A stretch of DNA of 62,280 bases, taken from contig CACGMO010000013.1 of NCBI GenBank assembly GCA_902574225.1, positions 1 through 62,280 of the forward strand, written 5' to 3'. Below the pieces are notes generated by a model, which saw only the letters and a list, made by a program, of their open reading frames with translations, was not told where the DNA came from and made no database searches. A program made the translations under genes and the position numbers. Source of the DNA: an uncultured Alphaproteobacteria bacterium (GTDB lineage Bacteria; Pseudomonadota; Alphaproteobacteria; Rhodobacterales; Rhodobacteraceae). Positions 1 to 7,300 of this stretch are shown here, in pieces; within the stretch, counting starts at the first letter, position 1; each line of letters opens with the position of its first letter.

Positions 1-1
1 T

Positions 2-151
2 ACCTACTCAGATTTTGTGGTAGACTATAGCTCCTTTGTCAATAGACATCCTTCGCCTAGTTTAAAAATTCTCTTAGAAACTCCAAAACAAAAAAAGCAG
101 GTCTATGAGGATTATTATACAAAACCTAATTTCTCTGTAATAAGCGAGTAA
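2..151 (+). CDS. C-terminal end of an unknown protein, cut by the window start
   Basis: An open frame runs in from the left edge and stops with TAA at 149-151, giving 49 residues with no start in the window. The tail is hydrophilic (it includes SDFVVDYSS and NRHPSPSLKILLE) and reads like the end of a real soluble protein, but I do not recognise the family. It overlaps the truncated carbamoyltransferase remnant on the other strand (115-663), so one of the two reading frames was probably created by a rearrangement here. Moderate-to-low confidence because only the tail is visible. Confidence 0.4.
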   Translation, partial: TYSDFVVDYSSFVNRHPSPSLKILLETPKQKKQVYEDYYTKPNFSVISE

Positions 152-663
152 AGGGTTCCAATACCATTCCCGACCTGTTCGAAGATTAATTCTTGCGTGC
201 CTTCCTGAGTAAATGAAAATATAGATGTAGTTTGCTGGCGACTTCCCAGCCCATCTATTACAAGGACTGCTGCTTCTTTGAATGGCGAGGGCCAAAAAGC
301 TGTCAGTGCGTGCGCATAATGATGAGATTTTACAAATTTTATTTTGTCTTTTTTTATCCTCAGACGTGATCTAATGAAATCACCTATTAAAAGTCGATAG
401 TTATTCGAGGTTTTAATTGGTCTTTCTTCATCCATAAAATCTAGCATCAAAACATCTATATCATCTATACTAATGTCGAAGTAATCTAAGCAATATTTCA
501 TTGATCTTATAGGAAAATGATAACTCTTTTTCTTTCTTGAGAGGAAACCCTCTTCGGCTGATATTAAATCAAGCTTGTTTCCTTCCAATCTAACGATGCA
601 GCACGCTGGATCGTGGCTACAATAATTCATTATTCCCATTGAATAAATAGTTTTTGAAGACAT
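115..663 (-). pseudogene. truncated NodU/CmcH-type carbamoyltransferase (N-terminal fragment)
   Basis: The 182 residues match the start of the carbamoyltransferase family that O-carbamoylates sugars or antibiotics. The N-terminus has a SHDPACCIV segment like the family's G-x-x-x-x-H-D-(A/P)-(A/S). KSHHYAHALTAFWPSPF gives the conserved HHxAHA-type metal/substrate histidines near residues 115-120, followed by AAVLVIDGLGS. Family members are about 550-600 residues; this one stops right after TEKLGFV, just before the expected R-D/E-x-K-V-M-G-L-A block. The YrdC/Kae1-like remainder is absent from the DNA to the left, which instead carries the tail of another gene on the opposite strand. I therefore call it a decayed fragment. 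Its setting next to tRNA-associated repeats fits a variable surface-polysaccharide island. Confidence 0.65.
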
Positions 664-805
664 ATATTACTGCTTCTCTCAAAGTGATTGGTTCACAAAT
701 AACAAAGTGAACCAACTAATTTATCCATCCATTAGATCTTGAAAAACTCAATGTGTAAAGCCAATTATAGACTATAAAAACGGCAAAGTTTAGCGAGAGC
801 AATTC
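664..805. other. intergenic stretch with a perfect inverted repeat
   Basis: No convincing gene is present. The notable element is a perfect 9-bp inverted repeat, TTGGTTCAC at 688-696 and GTGAACCAA at 707-715, separated by 10 nt. It lies 25 nt upstream of the start of the truncated carbamoyltransferase. It could be an operator or a weak hairpin terminator for transcription in the + direction. No strong T-run follows, so the function is open. Confidence 0.5.
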
Positions 806-852
806 GCTGGGATGGTAGGATTCGAACCTCCGGTACACGGTGTCAAAACCCG
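806..852 (-). repeat. degenerate 3' part of tRNA-Gln (attachment-site remnant, older copy)
   Basis: These 47 nt match positions 5155-5201 of the intact tRNA-Gln with 4 differences. The copied part is the discriminator and 3' acceptor strand, T arm, variable loop, 3' anticodon stem and anticodon loop; the 5' half of the tRNA is absent. One difference disrupts the acceptor strand and another the T stem, so it cannot be a working tRNA. The match stops just past the anticodon loop, as is usual for integration sites of tyrosine recombinases. The following 126 nt match the DNA after the second copy (3571-3700). Confidence 0.85.
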
Positions 853-978
853 TGGATATTGTTATCAGGAGTTATCAGGTTTCCATAACTCTTTAAAATA
901 TTTCTTATCCTTCTCATGCTTCTTATAAGTTATCAGAAAATCATGAAAACTGGTTTCAAAAGTGTTATCAAAAATCTA
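853..978. repeat. attachment-arm-like region beside the older tRNA-Gln remnant
   Basis: The first 26 nt are identical to 3571-3596 and the rest matches 3597-3700 with scattered substitutions and small indels. It carries GTTATCAG-type octamers: two in direct orientation close together (861-878), one near 929-936, and a degenerate GTTATCAA near 963. Closely spaced directly repeated octamers beside a tRNA-derived core are typical of integrase arm-binding sites. The integrase itself is not found in the window. Confidence 0.6.
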
Positions 979-1003
979 TGGAGTGGCATTTGTAAAAATT
1001 GGG

Positions 1004-1348
1004 TTATTCTCTAAAATAGGTTTTGTCGATTTCTTCGTCCTCAGGAAGTAGAGCTGAAGTGAAACGTTCTGTCTCTATCACCATTGAATTAAAAAAGCGG
1101 TCCATACCCCAAGCACCTAGCTGTTTATAGACATGATCTTCGCTAACTGCTTGGAAATGAGTACAATAAAAGTTGCTGTTACTACCTTGCCATACTTGAA
1201 TTGCAGTGGCAAATTCACCAACAGTAGTTTTAGCCCATTCTCCGTGGGTTACTGTATCTGCATGCATTTCCCTAAAATATGATTTATATGCTTCTGCAGC
1301 TTCATCATCGTGAACGTCATGAATAACCATAAAATTTTTAATCATCAA
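1004..1348 (-). CDS. hypothetical protein, 114 residues
   Basis: A small acidic soluble protein with no signal peptide or membrane segment. The alternation of beta-like and helical stretches (FMVIHDVHDD, then AAEAYKSYFREMHA, then IQVWQGSNSNFYCTHFQA) recalls small ferredoxin-like dimeric alpha/beta-barrel proteins, but I cannot name a family. Two consecutive ATG codons are possible starts; AAGGG lies about 10 nt upstream. It is flanked by the older tRNA-Gln remnant and the cyclase gene, so it is probably cargo of the older insertion. Confidence 0.6.
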   Translation of the reverse strand: MMIKNFMVIHDVHDDEAAEAYKSYFREMHADTVTHGEWAKTTVGEFATAIQVWQGSNSNFYCTHFQAVSEDHVYKQLGAWGMDRFFNSMVIETERFTSALLPEDEEIDKTYFRE

Positions 1349-1540
1349 ATGGACCCTTGTTAAAGATTAGCTTCTTACACGATATATTAAACTAAACCAT
1401 TCATAGCTTGAAGCTTACATTCCCTAAAATTAAAGTCAAAATCTCTCACTGAGAGTAATTGTTGTCAAAATCAGAAAATAAATCATAAGGCTTTACGAAA
1501 GTTAATGTAGTATCGAAAGTGAACTATTAAGGAAGATCCA

Positions 1541-3493
1541 GTGTCTCGAAAAGATATAGACCGTAAGATAGCTGTTATATTTGTTGCTGACGTTGTTGGA
1601 TATTCGCAGCATATGAAAAAAGATGAGGATGAGACACTTCAAAGTTTCAGAGCCTGCAGAAAGATCTTGGAAAAATTATTTGATGAACATGATGGAAGAG
1701 TTTTTAATACTGCAGGGGACTCTATTTTGGCAGAGTTTTCAAGCGCTGTGTCGGCAGTTGTCTGTGCTTCAGAGTTTCAAAATCTCATAAAAGAAAGAAA
1801 CGATAATACGAGTTCATCTATAAAAATAGAGTTCCGTATTGGAATAAACATGGGCGATGTTGTGAAAGAGGGTGATAATCTTTATGGTGATGGGGTAAAC
1901 ATTGCAGCCAGACTAGAGGCACTTTCGCAACCTAACGGAGTGTGTTTGTCAAAGACCGTTTTCGATTTGGTTAGTAACAAAACAAAGTTTGTATTTAATG
2001 ATTTGGGTGAACAAAAAGTAAAGGATGAACAATTTCATGCTTTTGATGTTCTCATCGGCAATAATCAGAGACGTTCTGTAAAAGGCGCAAAGGGATTTAA
2101 TGCACCTCTGTATATCTCGATAGCTGTTGTAATTGGGTTAGTGATTGGAGTATTTTTTTATAGTTATATTAATAGAGAAAAATTTATGTTTATTGCCTCG
2201 CAAAATGATCAAATAAAGGGGCAGGCAAGCGGTAGGTCTTTATTAATACTTCCTTTTATAAATAAAAGTGGCTTAGATGAATTCGACTATTTATCTGAAG
2301 GAATTACTGATCACCTGATATCATCTATATCTCCAACGACCATATTGAATATTTTGTCTACACAAAGAAGCTACTTAATTTCAAAAAAGGAATATTCCAA
2401 TAAAAAATTAAGAGATGAGCTGGGCATTAATTTTCTCGTAAATGGGAGTATATTTACTTCAGATAAAAAATTTAGAGTGAATATCGAACTAGTAGATATT
2501 AAGAGAAATTCTAAGATATGGAGTTCAAATAAAGAGTATTTATTGACTGACTTGTTTTCTGCTCAAGATCAAATTGAGTCCTTGTTGAGGAGAGCTATTC
2601 AGACTCATTTGACAATGGGAAAAGTCTTTTCAAATTCCTTAGAAAAATATTTTGAAAATAAAGAGGACTACAAGGAGTTACTTTCGCTTAGGGCATTAAC
2701 ATTCCAAGAGGGTTTTGCAGTTACGGATGATTATGATCAACCATTTAAATTACTTGTCGAAAGAAACCCAGATAACTCAATGGCTGTATACTATTATGCT
2801 GATTCCTTATACCGAAAATTCCTAGCAAATAAACTAGACTTTAGAGATTATTCAAAAGCACATGAGGCTATTCTCAAAGCACAAGAATTAGATCCTGATA
2901 ATTCATTAGTTTATCCTTTGCTTGGACCAATAGAAACGTGGGTAATGGGGATCAATCAAATGGGACTAGAGGATACGCTATTAAAAGGCTTAAAAAAAGG
3001 AAGTGAAAATTACCGAACACTCGTGTTAATTGGAAATAATTTGAATAGTATTTCAAAGTTTTCAGAGGGGATTAGATATTTGAAGAAGGCAGTTAAAATT
3101 GCACCATATGGTCCAATAACCACAGAAATTTTTCTGATGCGCGCTTACATAGAGACTAAGAGGTTTGATGAAGCTAAAGATCTTTGCCTCACAATGATAG
3201 AAGAGGGAGGAAAGCAAGGTGCTCTTTGGGGAACAAGTTTTCTGGCCTTTTCAGAGTTCGTTACTGGAGAAAAAGAAAAAGCGAAGACACACTTAAAAAA
3301 TTTCATTGAAGAGAATAACTATACTTTAGATGAGCTAATACAAGATCTTAGAAATTCACCATTTTCAGCATCTGAATTGGATCAGTCTTTGGAAGATATG
3401 ATTTACATCTTTTTATATATGTTTGAACCGGAAAAGATTACGCCATATCAAGAGGCTTTATTTAGAAAAGATCTTTATTCTCTCGAAGACTAA
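1541..3493 (+). CDS. class III adenylate/guanylate cyclase with TPR-like C-terminus
   Basis: Predicted inner-membrane nucleotide cyclase of 650 residues. Residues 8-180 form a class III catalytic domain: FVADVVGYS holds the first metal aspartate (D17), GDSILAEF the second (D60), and GVNIAARLE (about 126-134) the transition-state Asn and Arg. One membrane helix lies at about 190-212. Then comes a SLLILPFINKS segment typical of the TolB/FlgO-like module found in bacterial cyclase-TPR proteins, and a C-terminal half of TPR-like helices (for example SLVYPLLGPIETW and GIRYLKKAVKIAPYGP). The start is GTG, with AAGGAAGA about 5 nt before it. It sits alone between the two tRNA-Gln remnants, so I infer it is cargo of the older island. 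The product nucleotide (cAMP or cGMP) cannot be told from this reading. Confidence 0.85.
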   Translation: MSRKDIDRKIAVIFVADVVGYSQHMKKDEDETLQSFRACRKILEKLFDEHDGRVFNTAGDSILAEFSSAVSAVVCASEFQNLIKERNDNTSSSIKIEFRIGINMGDVVKEGDNLYGDGVNIAARLEALSQPNGVCLSKTVFDLVSNKTKFVFNDLGEQKVKDEQFHAFDVLIGNNQRRSVKGAKGFNAPLYISIAVVIGLVIGVFFYSYINREKFMFIASQNDQIKGQASGRSLLILPFINKSGLDEFDYLSEGITDHLISSISPTTILNILSTQRSYLISKKEYSNKKLRDELGINFLVNGSIFTSDKKFRVNIELVDIKRNSKIWSSNKEYLLTDLFSAQDQIESLLRRAIQTHLTMGKVFSNSLEKYFENKEDYKELLSLRALTFQEGFAVTDDYDQPFKLLVERNPDNSMAVYYYADSLYRKFLANKLDFRDYSKAHEAILKAQELDPDNSLVYPLLGPIETWVMGINQMGLEDTLLKGLKKGSENYRTLVLIGNNLNSISKFSEGIRYLKKAVKIAPYGPITTEIFLMRAYIETKRFDEAKDLCLTMIEEGGKQGALWGTSFLAFSEFVTGEKEKAKTHLKNFIEENNYTLDELIQDLRNSPFSASELDQSLEDMIYIFLYMFEPEKITPYQEALFRKDLYSLED

Positions 3494-3523
3494 ATTAATT
3501 TTATCTACAAAAATAATTTATTA

Positions 3524-3570
3524 GCTGGGGTGGTAGGATTCGAACCTACGGTACACGGGATCAAAACCCG
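3524..3570 (-). repeat. perfect 3' part of tRNA-Gln (attachment-site copy, younger)
   Basis: A 47-nt exact copy of 5155-5201 of the intact tRNA-Gln, in the same orientation, covering the discriminator to just beyond the anticodon loop. The sequences part at the first base after the copied ACCCG (read on +). Together with the intact tRNA at 5153-5227 it brackets a segment of about 1.6 kb holding only the DEAD-box helicase gene. Perfect identity, against four changes in the copy at 806-852, suggests this was the later insertion. Confidence 0.9.
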
Positions 3571-3700
3571 TGGATATTGTTATCAGGAGTTATCAGTTTT
3601 CTCATAACCCTTTAAAATAGTTCTTATTTTTCTCATGTTTCTTATGCGTTATCAGGAAAATCACGAAAACTGTTGTCAAAATTGTTGTCAATATTCCTAT
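3571..3700. repeat. attachment-arm-like region beside the younger tRNA-Gln copy
   Basis: Homologous to 853-978. It contains TTATCAGGAGTTATCAG (two octamers), a third GTTATCAGG near 3648, and a direct repeat GTTGTCAAAATTGTTGTCAA at 3672-3691. The last bases include the TAG stop of the helicase gene (3697-3699). Such clustered direct repeats beside a tRNA core resemble integrase arm-type sites; the assignment is an inference from layout and repetition. Confidence 0.6.
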
Positions 3701-5091
3701 CTTTTTCTAAAGTTACGCCTGGAATTTTGGTTGCTTCTTTTCTTTTTTTTTCGATCATTTTTCATTTGAACAATTTGTTCTTCGCCAAGACTTTCTACCT
3801 CCTCTATCGGAGGTAGTTTTCCTTTGAAATTTTCAATTAGCGCTAAGGCCAAATCTTCATTAGAAAACCGAGTTAATAGCTCATTAGCAAACTTAAGTTC
3901 ACTAGAACTATTTTTTTGCTTTCTTGAAAGGTAGTTTATGATCTTTTCATTATCTTTAAGCTCTATTTCTTCCTGAGAAAGAAATTTATTAATAACCGGT
4001 CTTACCTTTGCAGAATTGATCAATTTTTCATATTTTCTCTTCTGGCCAGGTGAACAAAAAAGAATACTTCGCCCCTTATTCCCAGCTCTCCCGGTTCGCC
4101 CACTTCTGTGTATTAAGGTTTCTGGATTATGAGGGAGTTCAGCATGTATCACTATATCCAGGTTAACCAGGTCAATACCTCTTGCTGCTACGTCTGTCGC
4201 AACACATATCTTACACCTACCATTTTTTATGGATTGTAATGCCTTGAACCTCTCTGATTGATTTAATGCACCAGATAAGGAGACAACAGAAAAACCTCTA
4301 TTTAATATTCTAGAAGAAATATGCGTTACAGCATTCCTAGTAGAGCAAAAAATAATAATAGTCTTATCATCATGAAATCGGAGAAAGTTGAATATTGCAT
4401 TTTCAATATCATGTTTTTTTACTAAATATGTTTCATAAGAAATATCAGTGTGGGCTTTGCCAAGACTAGTAGCTTCAATTCTGACTGCGTTTTTTTGGTA
4501 CTTTGATGCTAATGACAATATTTTTTTTGGGATGGTTGCTGAAAACATAAGTACCCTCTTATTTGCGGGACTTTGATTTACAATCATATCTAAGTCTTGT
4601 TTAAAGCCCAAATCAAGCATTTCATCAGCTTCATCTAGGACAAGCGATCTTAGATAATTTAAGTGGAAAGTTTTCCGACGTATATGGTCATTAATCCTTC
4701 CTGGTGTTCCTATTAAAAGATCAACTCCTTTTGAAATATTTTTTCTTTCTTTTTTTATATCCATCCCACCGATCGCCGTTGAGATTCTGATCTCAGTCTT
4801 AGAAAACAGCCATGCTAACTCATTAAAAACCTGTAAAGCTAATTCTCGTGTGGGGGTAACGATTAGGGTTTTAAGTTTGTTATCTGAATCCAGGATTTCT
4901 TTGAGTCCAGCAACCGATATTGACAACCCATAAGCAAGTGTTTTGCCAGAGCCTGTTTGGGAGCTCACCAGAAGATCTTTATCATTGTTACCAGGATCAA
5001 GCACTAAGCTTTGAACAGTTGTTAGTTTGTCATACCCTTTTTCTTTTATTGAGAATTGTAATTCTTCAGGGATAGATTTTGTTTCAAGCAT
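3697..5091 (-). CDS. DEAD-box ATP-dependent RNA helicase
   Basis: RNA-unwinding ATPase of 464 residues with all superfamily 2 DEAD motifs. These are the Q motif region (Q27), motif I SQTGSGKT (44-51), PTRELA, TPGR, DEAD (about 153-156), SAT, the C-terminal ARGID block and HRSGRTGRAG. A strongly basic tail (KKKKRS...RRNFRKR) probably binds RNA. It resembles the RhlE/CsdA group, but I cannot assign one member. It starts at ATG only 62 nt beyond the 3' end of tRNA-Gln on the same strand, so it may be transcribed together with the tRNA. It is the only gene between the intact tRNA and the perfect attachment copy, which is unusual for a helicase normally thought of as core. Confidence 0.93.
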   Translation of the reverse strand: MLETKSIPEELQFSIKEKGYDKLTTVQSLVLDPGNNDKDLLVSSQTGSGKTLAYGLSISVAGLKEILDSDNKLKTLIVTPTRELALQVFNELAWLFSKTEIRISTAIGGMDIKKERKNISKGVDLLIGTPGRINDHIRRKTFHLNYLRSLVLDEADEMLDLGFKQDLDMIVNQSPANKRVLMFSATIPKKILSLASKYQKNAVRIEATSLGKAHTDISYETYLVKKHDIENAIFNFLRFHDDKTIIIFCSTRNAVTHISSRILNRGFSVVSLSGALNQSERFKALQSIKNGRCKICVATDVAARGIDLVNLDIVIHAELPHNPETLIHRSGRTGRAGNKGRSILFCSPGQKRKYEKLINSAKVRPVINKFLSQEEIELKDNEKIINYLSRKQKNSSSELKFANELLTRFSNEDLALALIENFKGKLPPIEEVESLGEEQIVQMKNDRKKKKRSNQNSRRNFRKR

Positions 5092-5152
5092 TCGCTCAAT
5101 CTATAGAATAATAAAAATAAAGATATAGCTAAGATTTATAATTTTCATAGGA

Positions 5153-5227
5153 TGGCTGGGGTGGTAGGATTCGAACCTACGGTACACGGGATCAAAACCC
5201 GCTGCCTTACCGCTTGGCTACACCCCA
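5153..5227 (-). tRNA. tRNA-Gln (anticodon UUG), with encoded CCA
   Basis: The minus strand folds as a complete tRNA. The acceptor strands are TGGGGTG and CACCCCA, discriminator G, with CCA encoded at 5153-5155. The D arm contains AGCCAAGCGGTAAGGC, the anticodon loop is TTTTGAT with anticodon TTG, and the T arm is GTAGG-TTCGAAT-CCTAC. It serves as the target of the attachment copies at 806-852 and 3524-3570. Confidence 0.97.
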
Positions 5228-5280
5228 ACAGTCTTGTTGTAATATTTTAGTGCATATGATTCAAGAAAATTAATTGTAGC

Positions 5281-6126
5281 TCAGTCAAAAGATTTTACAA
5301 CATTATCAATTGCTTTTATTTTAATTAATAACGCTGGTAATTGGTCTAGAGGAAGCATAGAAGCACCATCTGACGGTGCTGTCTCAGGCTTCTCATGGGT
5401 CTCAATAAACACACCTGCGATACCAACTGATGCACCCGCTTTTGCTAAAGTTTCGATAAACTCTCTTGAGCCACCACTCTCTGATCCTCTTCCTCCTGGT
5501 TGTTGAATAGAATGAGTAATATCTAAAATGGTTGGGAACCCACTTTTTCTAAGAATTTCCAGGGAACGCATGTCGCAAACCAAATCATTGTAGCCAAAGG
5601 TAGTGCCTCTTTCACAAAGGAGTAAATTTTTATTACCTGTAGATATGAATTTTTTGGCCACCTGCTGCATCTCAGGGGGGGATAGAAATTGCCCCTTCTT
5701 TATGTTGACTGGTTTATTTGTTTTACTAGCTGCTATGATTAAATCTGTCTGTCGGCAAAGAAAAGCAGGTATTTGTAGAATATCAACCTCTTTTGCTACA
5801 AGCTCGCATTGTTCGGGTGTGTGTATGTCTGTCAATGTGGAGATATTTAGACTGCTTTTCAATTTTTGAAAGATTTTAAGACTTTCATCAATTCCAAGAC
5901 CACGCTTTGATAAATGTGAAGTTCGGTTGGCCTTGTCAAATGACGATTTAAACACAAAGTTGATAGCGTTACGATCACAGATTTCTATTAATTTTTCAGC
6001 GATCATCATAGCATGCTCGAGGCTTTCAAGCTGGCATGGCCCAGAAATAAGTGTCAACGGGTACTTATTTGAGATTTTGAGATTATTCAGTTCAATTGTA
6101 TGGTCAGCAAGTTCAGTATTATCCAT
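5281..6126 (-). CDS. kdsA: 3-deoxy-8-phosphooctulonate synthase (KDO-8-phosphate synthase)
   Basis: Cytoplasmic enzyme that condenses arabinose 5-phosphate with phosphoenolpyruvate to give KDO 8-phosphate, the precursor of the lipopolysaccharide inner core. The 281 residues include GPCQLES near the N-terminus, VFKSSFDKANRTS (PEP-binding lysines), LTDIHTPEQ, the LQIPAFLCRQTDL strand, KKGQFLSP, and DVTHS-like LDITHSIQQPGG before HEKPETAPSDG. Length is normal for the family. It reads toward tRNA-Gln and diverges from the mnh cluster. Its presence shows that the cell makes an LPS-type outer membrane. Confidence 0.96.
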   Translation of the reverse strand: MDNTELADHTIELNNLKISNKYPLTLISGPCQLESLEHAMMIAEKLIEICDRNAINFVFKSSFDKANRTSHLSKRGLGIDESLKIFQKLKSSLNISTLTDIHTPEQCELVAKEVDILQIPAFLCRQTDLIIAASKTNKPVNIKKGQFLSPPEMQQVAKKFISTGNKNLLLCERGTTFGYNDLVCDMRSLEILRKSGFPTILDITHSIQQPGGRGSESGGSREFIETLAKAGASVGIAGVFIETHEKPETAPSDGASMLPLDQLPALLIKIKAIDNVVKSFD

Positions 6127-6218
6127 ATAAATCTCTTGTTTTAATTTTCTTATTTATTATTAATAATTTAAATACATGTTTACGGCATTTATTTATTTTT
6201 GAATAGGTTAAAATTATT

Positions 6219-6698
6219 TTGAAAGTTTTTGTATTAGCAATTTTATATGGTCTGATTTGGATTTCCTTTTCAGGACACTTTGATTTTTTATTATTATCTT
6301 TTGGTGTTATGTCAGTTTTGATCGTCTTATATATACTTCGACGTATGCGCTTAATTGATGAAACCCCTATTAACTTTCAAATGAATTTTTTTAGTTTTGT
6401 GACTTATTGTTTTTGGCTCCTAAAGGAAATATTAAAATCCAATATTGCAGTGACTAAAACAATATTAAGCCCACAAATAAAAATAAAACAAAAAATGTTT
6501 GATGTACCCCTATCTCCTAAAAGTGAAGCGGCTCAGGTAATATTTGCAAACTCTATCACACTTACTCCAGGGACAATAACGGTTGAAACTGAAAAAAACA
6601 GTCTTTTAGTACACTCCCTAAATTTCTCCGGTAGCACTGAAGATGAAATAGAAGATATGGGTAAGAGAGTAAGTAGATGCGAGAGAAAGGGTTCATAA
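6219..6698 (+). CDS. mnhE: Mrp/Mnh cation antiporter subunit E
   Basis: First gene of the antiporter cluster. It encodes a 159-residue membrane protein with two hydrophobic helices at the N-terminus (ILYGLIWISFSGHFDFLLLSFGV...) followed by the soluble MrpE domain, including ITLTPGTITVE, a family hallmark. In Mrp complexes this subunit is small and is needed for assembly. The start is TTG with a weak AGG element before it; no ATG fits the family N-terminus. It diverges from kdsA across a 92-nt AT-rich promoter region and is followed 3 nt later by mnhF. Confidence 0.9.
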   Translation: MKVFVLAILYGLIWISFSGHFDFLLLSFGVMSVLIVLYILRRMRLIDETPINFQMNFFSFVTYCFWLLKEILKSNIAVTKTILSPQIKIKQKMFDVPLSPKSEAAQVIFANSITLTPGTITVETEKNSLLVHSLNFSGSTEDEIEDMGKRVSRCERKGS

Positions 6699-6701
6699 AT
6701 T

Positions 6702-6989
6702 ATGTTTTATGTAGCGACCATCTCAATCCTCATTTCATTTATAATGGTGCTCATGCGATTATTCTTAGGCCCAACATTATATGACAGAGTTCTAGCGTTA
6801 AATGCGTTTGGCACGCTAGCGGTTCTAATGATAAGCGTCGTTGGTTTTTTGTTTGGCAGACCTGATTTTCTCGATATTGCCTTATTATATGCACTGCTAA
6901 ATTTTATTGGCACAATAGCAATTCTCAAATTCTTTAGATATAAAGAAATTGGTGACAAAAAAGCTTTAAGTAGTAATAAAGCGCAATGA
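6702..6989 (+). CDS. mnhF: Mrp/Mnh cation antiporter subunit F
   Basis: A 95-residue protein with three predicted membrane helices. The family block RLFLGPTLYDRVLALNAFGTLAV is clear at residues 16-38, and FLDIALLYALLNFIGTIA forms the third helix. MrpF is an essential small subunit of the Mrp Na+(K+)/H+ antiporter. Its stop overlaps the start of mnhG by 4 nt (ATGA), so the two are translationally coupled. Confidence 0.93.
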   Translation: MFYVATISILISFIMVLMRLFLGPTLYDRVLALNAFGTLAVLMISVVGFLFGRPDFLDIALLYALLNFIGTIAILKFFRYKEIGDKKALSSNKAQ

Positions 6990-7300
6990 GTTTTTTGATA
7001 GAAATATGTAGTTGGATTTTTATCCTCTTAGGATCGTTTTTGCTTTTAACTGGAAGCTTGGGCTTAATAAGGTTACCTGATTTTTGGTCAAGACTACACG
7101 GTGCATCTATCAGTGATACAGGAGGCGTCCTATTTTTAATTTTGGGAATGATGTTCCAAGTCACTACCATATGGGTCTTCTTTAAACTTTTAGCTATAGC
7201 TATCTTTATTTTTATTTCCTCACCCACTGCTTCGCATGCCATTGCTAATGCAGCATTCGTTACTCTAGGATACAAAAAAAAGAAGGGGGAAAGAAAATAG
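6986..7300 (+). CDS. mnhG: Mrp/Mnh cation antiporter subunit G
   Basis: A 104-residue protein with three predicted helices. Its N-terminal block contains LGSFLLLTGSLGLIRLPDFWSRLHG, the MrpG hallmark, followed by ASISDTGG. The basic tail KKKKGERK is encoded by an AAGAAGGGGGAAAG stretch that doubles as a strong ribosome-binding site for the next gene. The stop TAG at 7298-7300 overlaps the probable ATA start of that gene. Confidence 0.93.
   Translation: MSFLIEICSWIFILLGSFLLLTGSLGLIRLPDFWSRLHGASISDTGGVLFLILGMMFQVTTIWVFFKLLAIAIFIFISSPTASHAIANAAFVTLGYKKKKGERK

Noticed and set aside
74-295. Minus-strand 73-codon frame over the carbamoyltransferase remnant
   Set aside because: It overlaps the carbamoyltransferase frame, has no recognisable family or ribosome-binding site, and reads like a shadow.
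806-852. Reading the tRNA-Gln-like stretches at 806-852 and 3524-3570 as additional tRNA genes
   Set aside because: Only the 3' half is present; there is no matching 5' acceptor strand, D arm or 5' anticodon stem.
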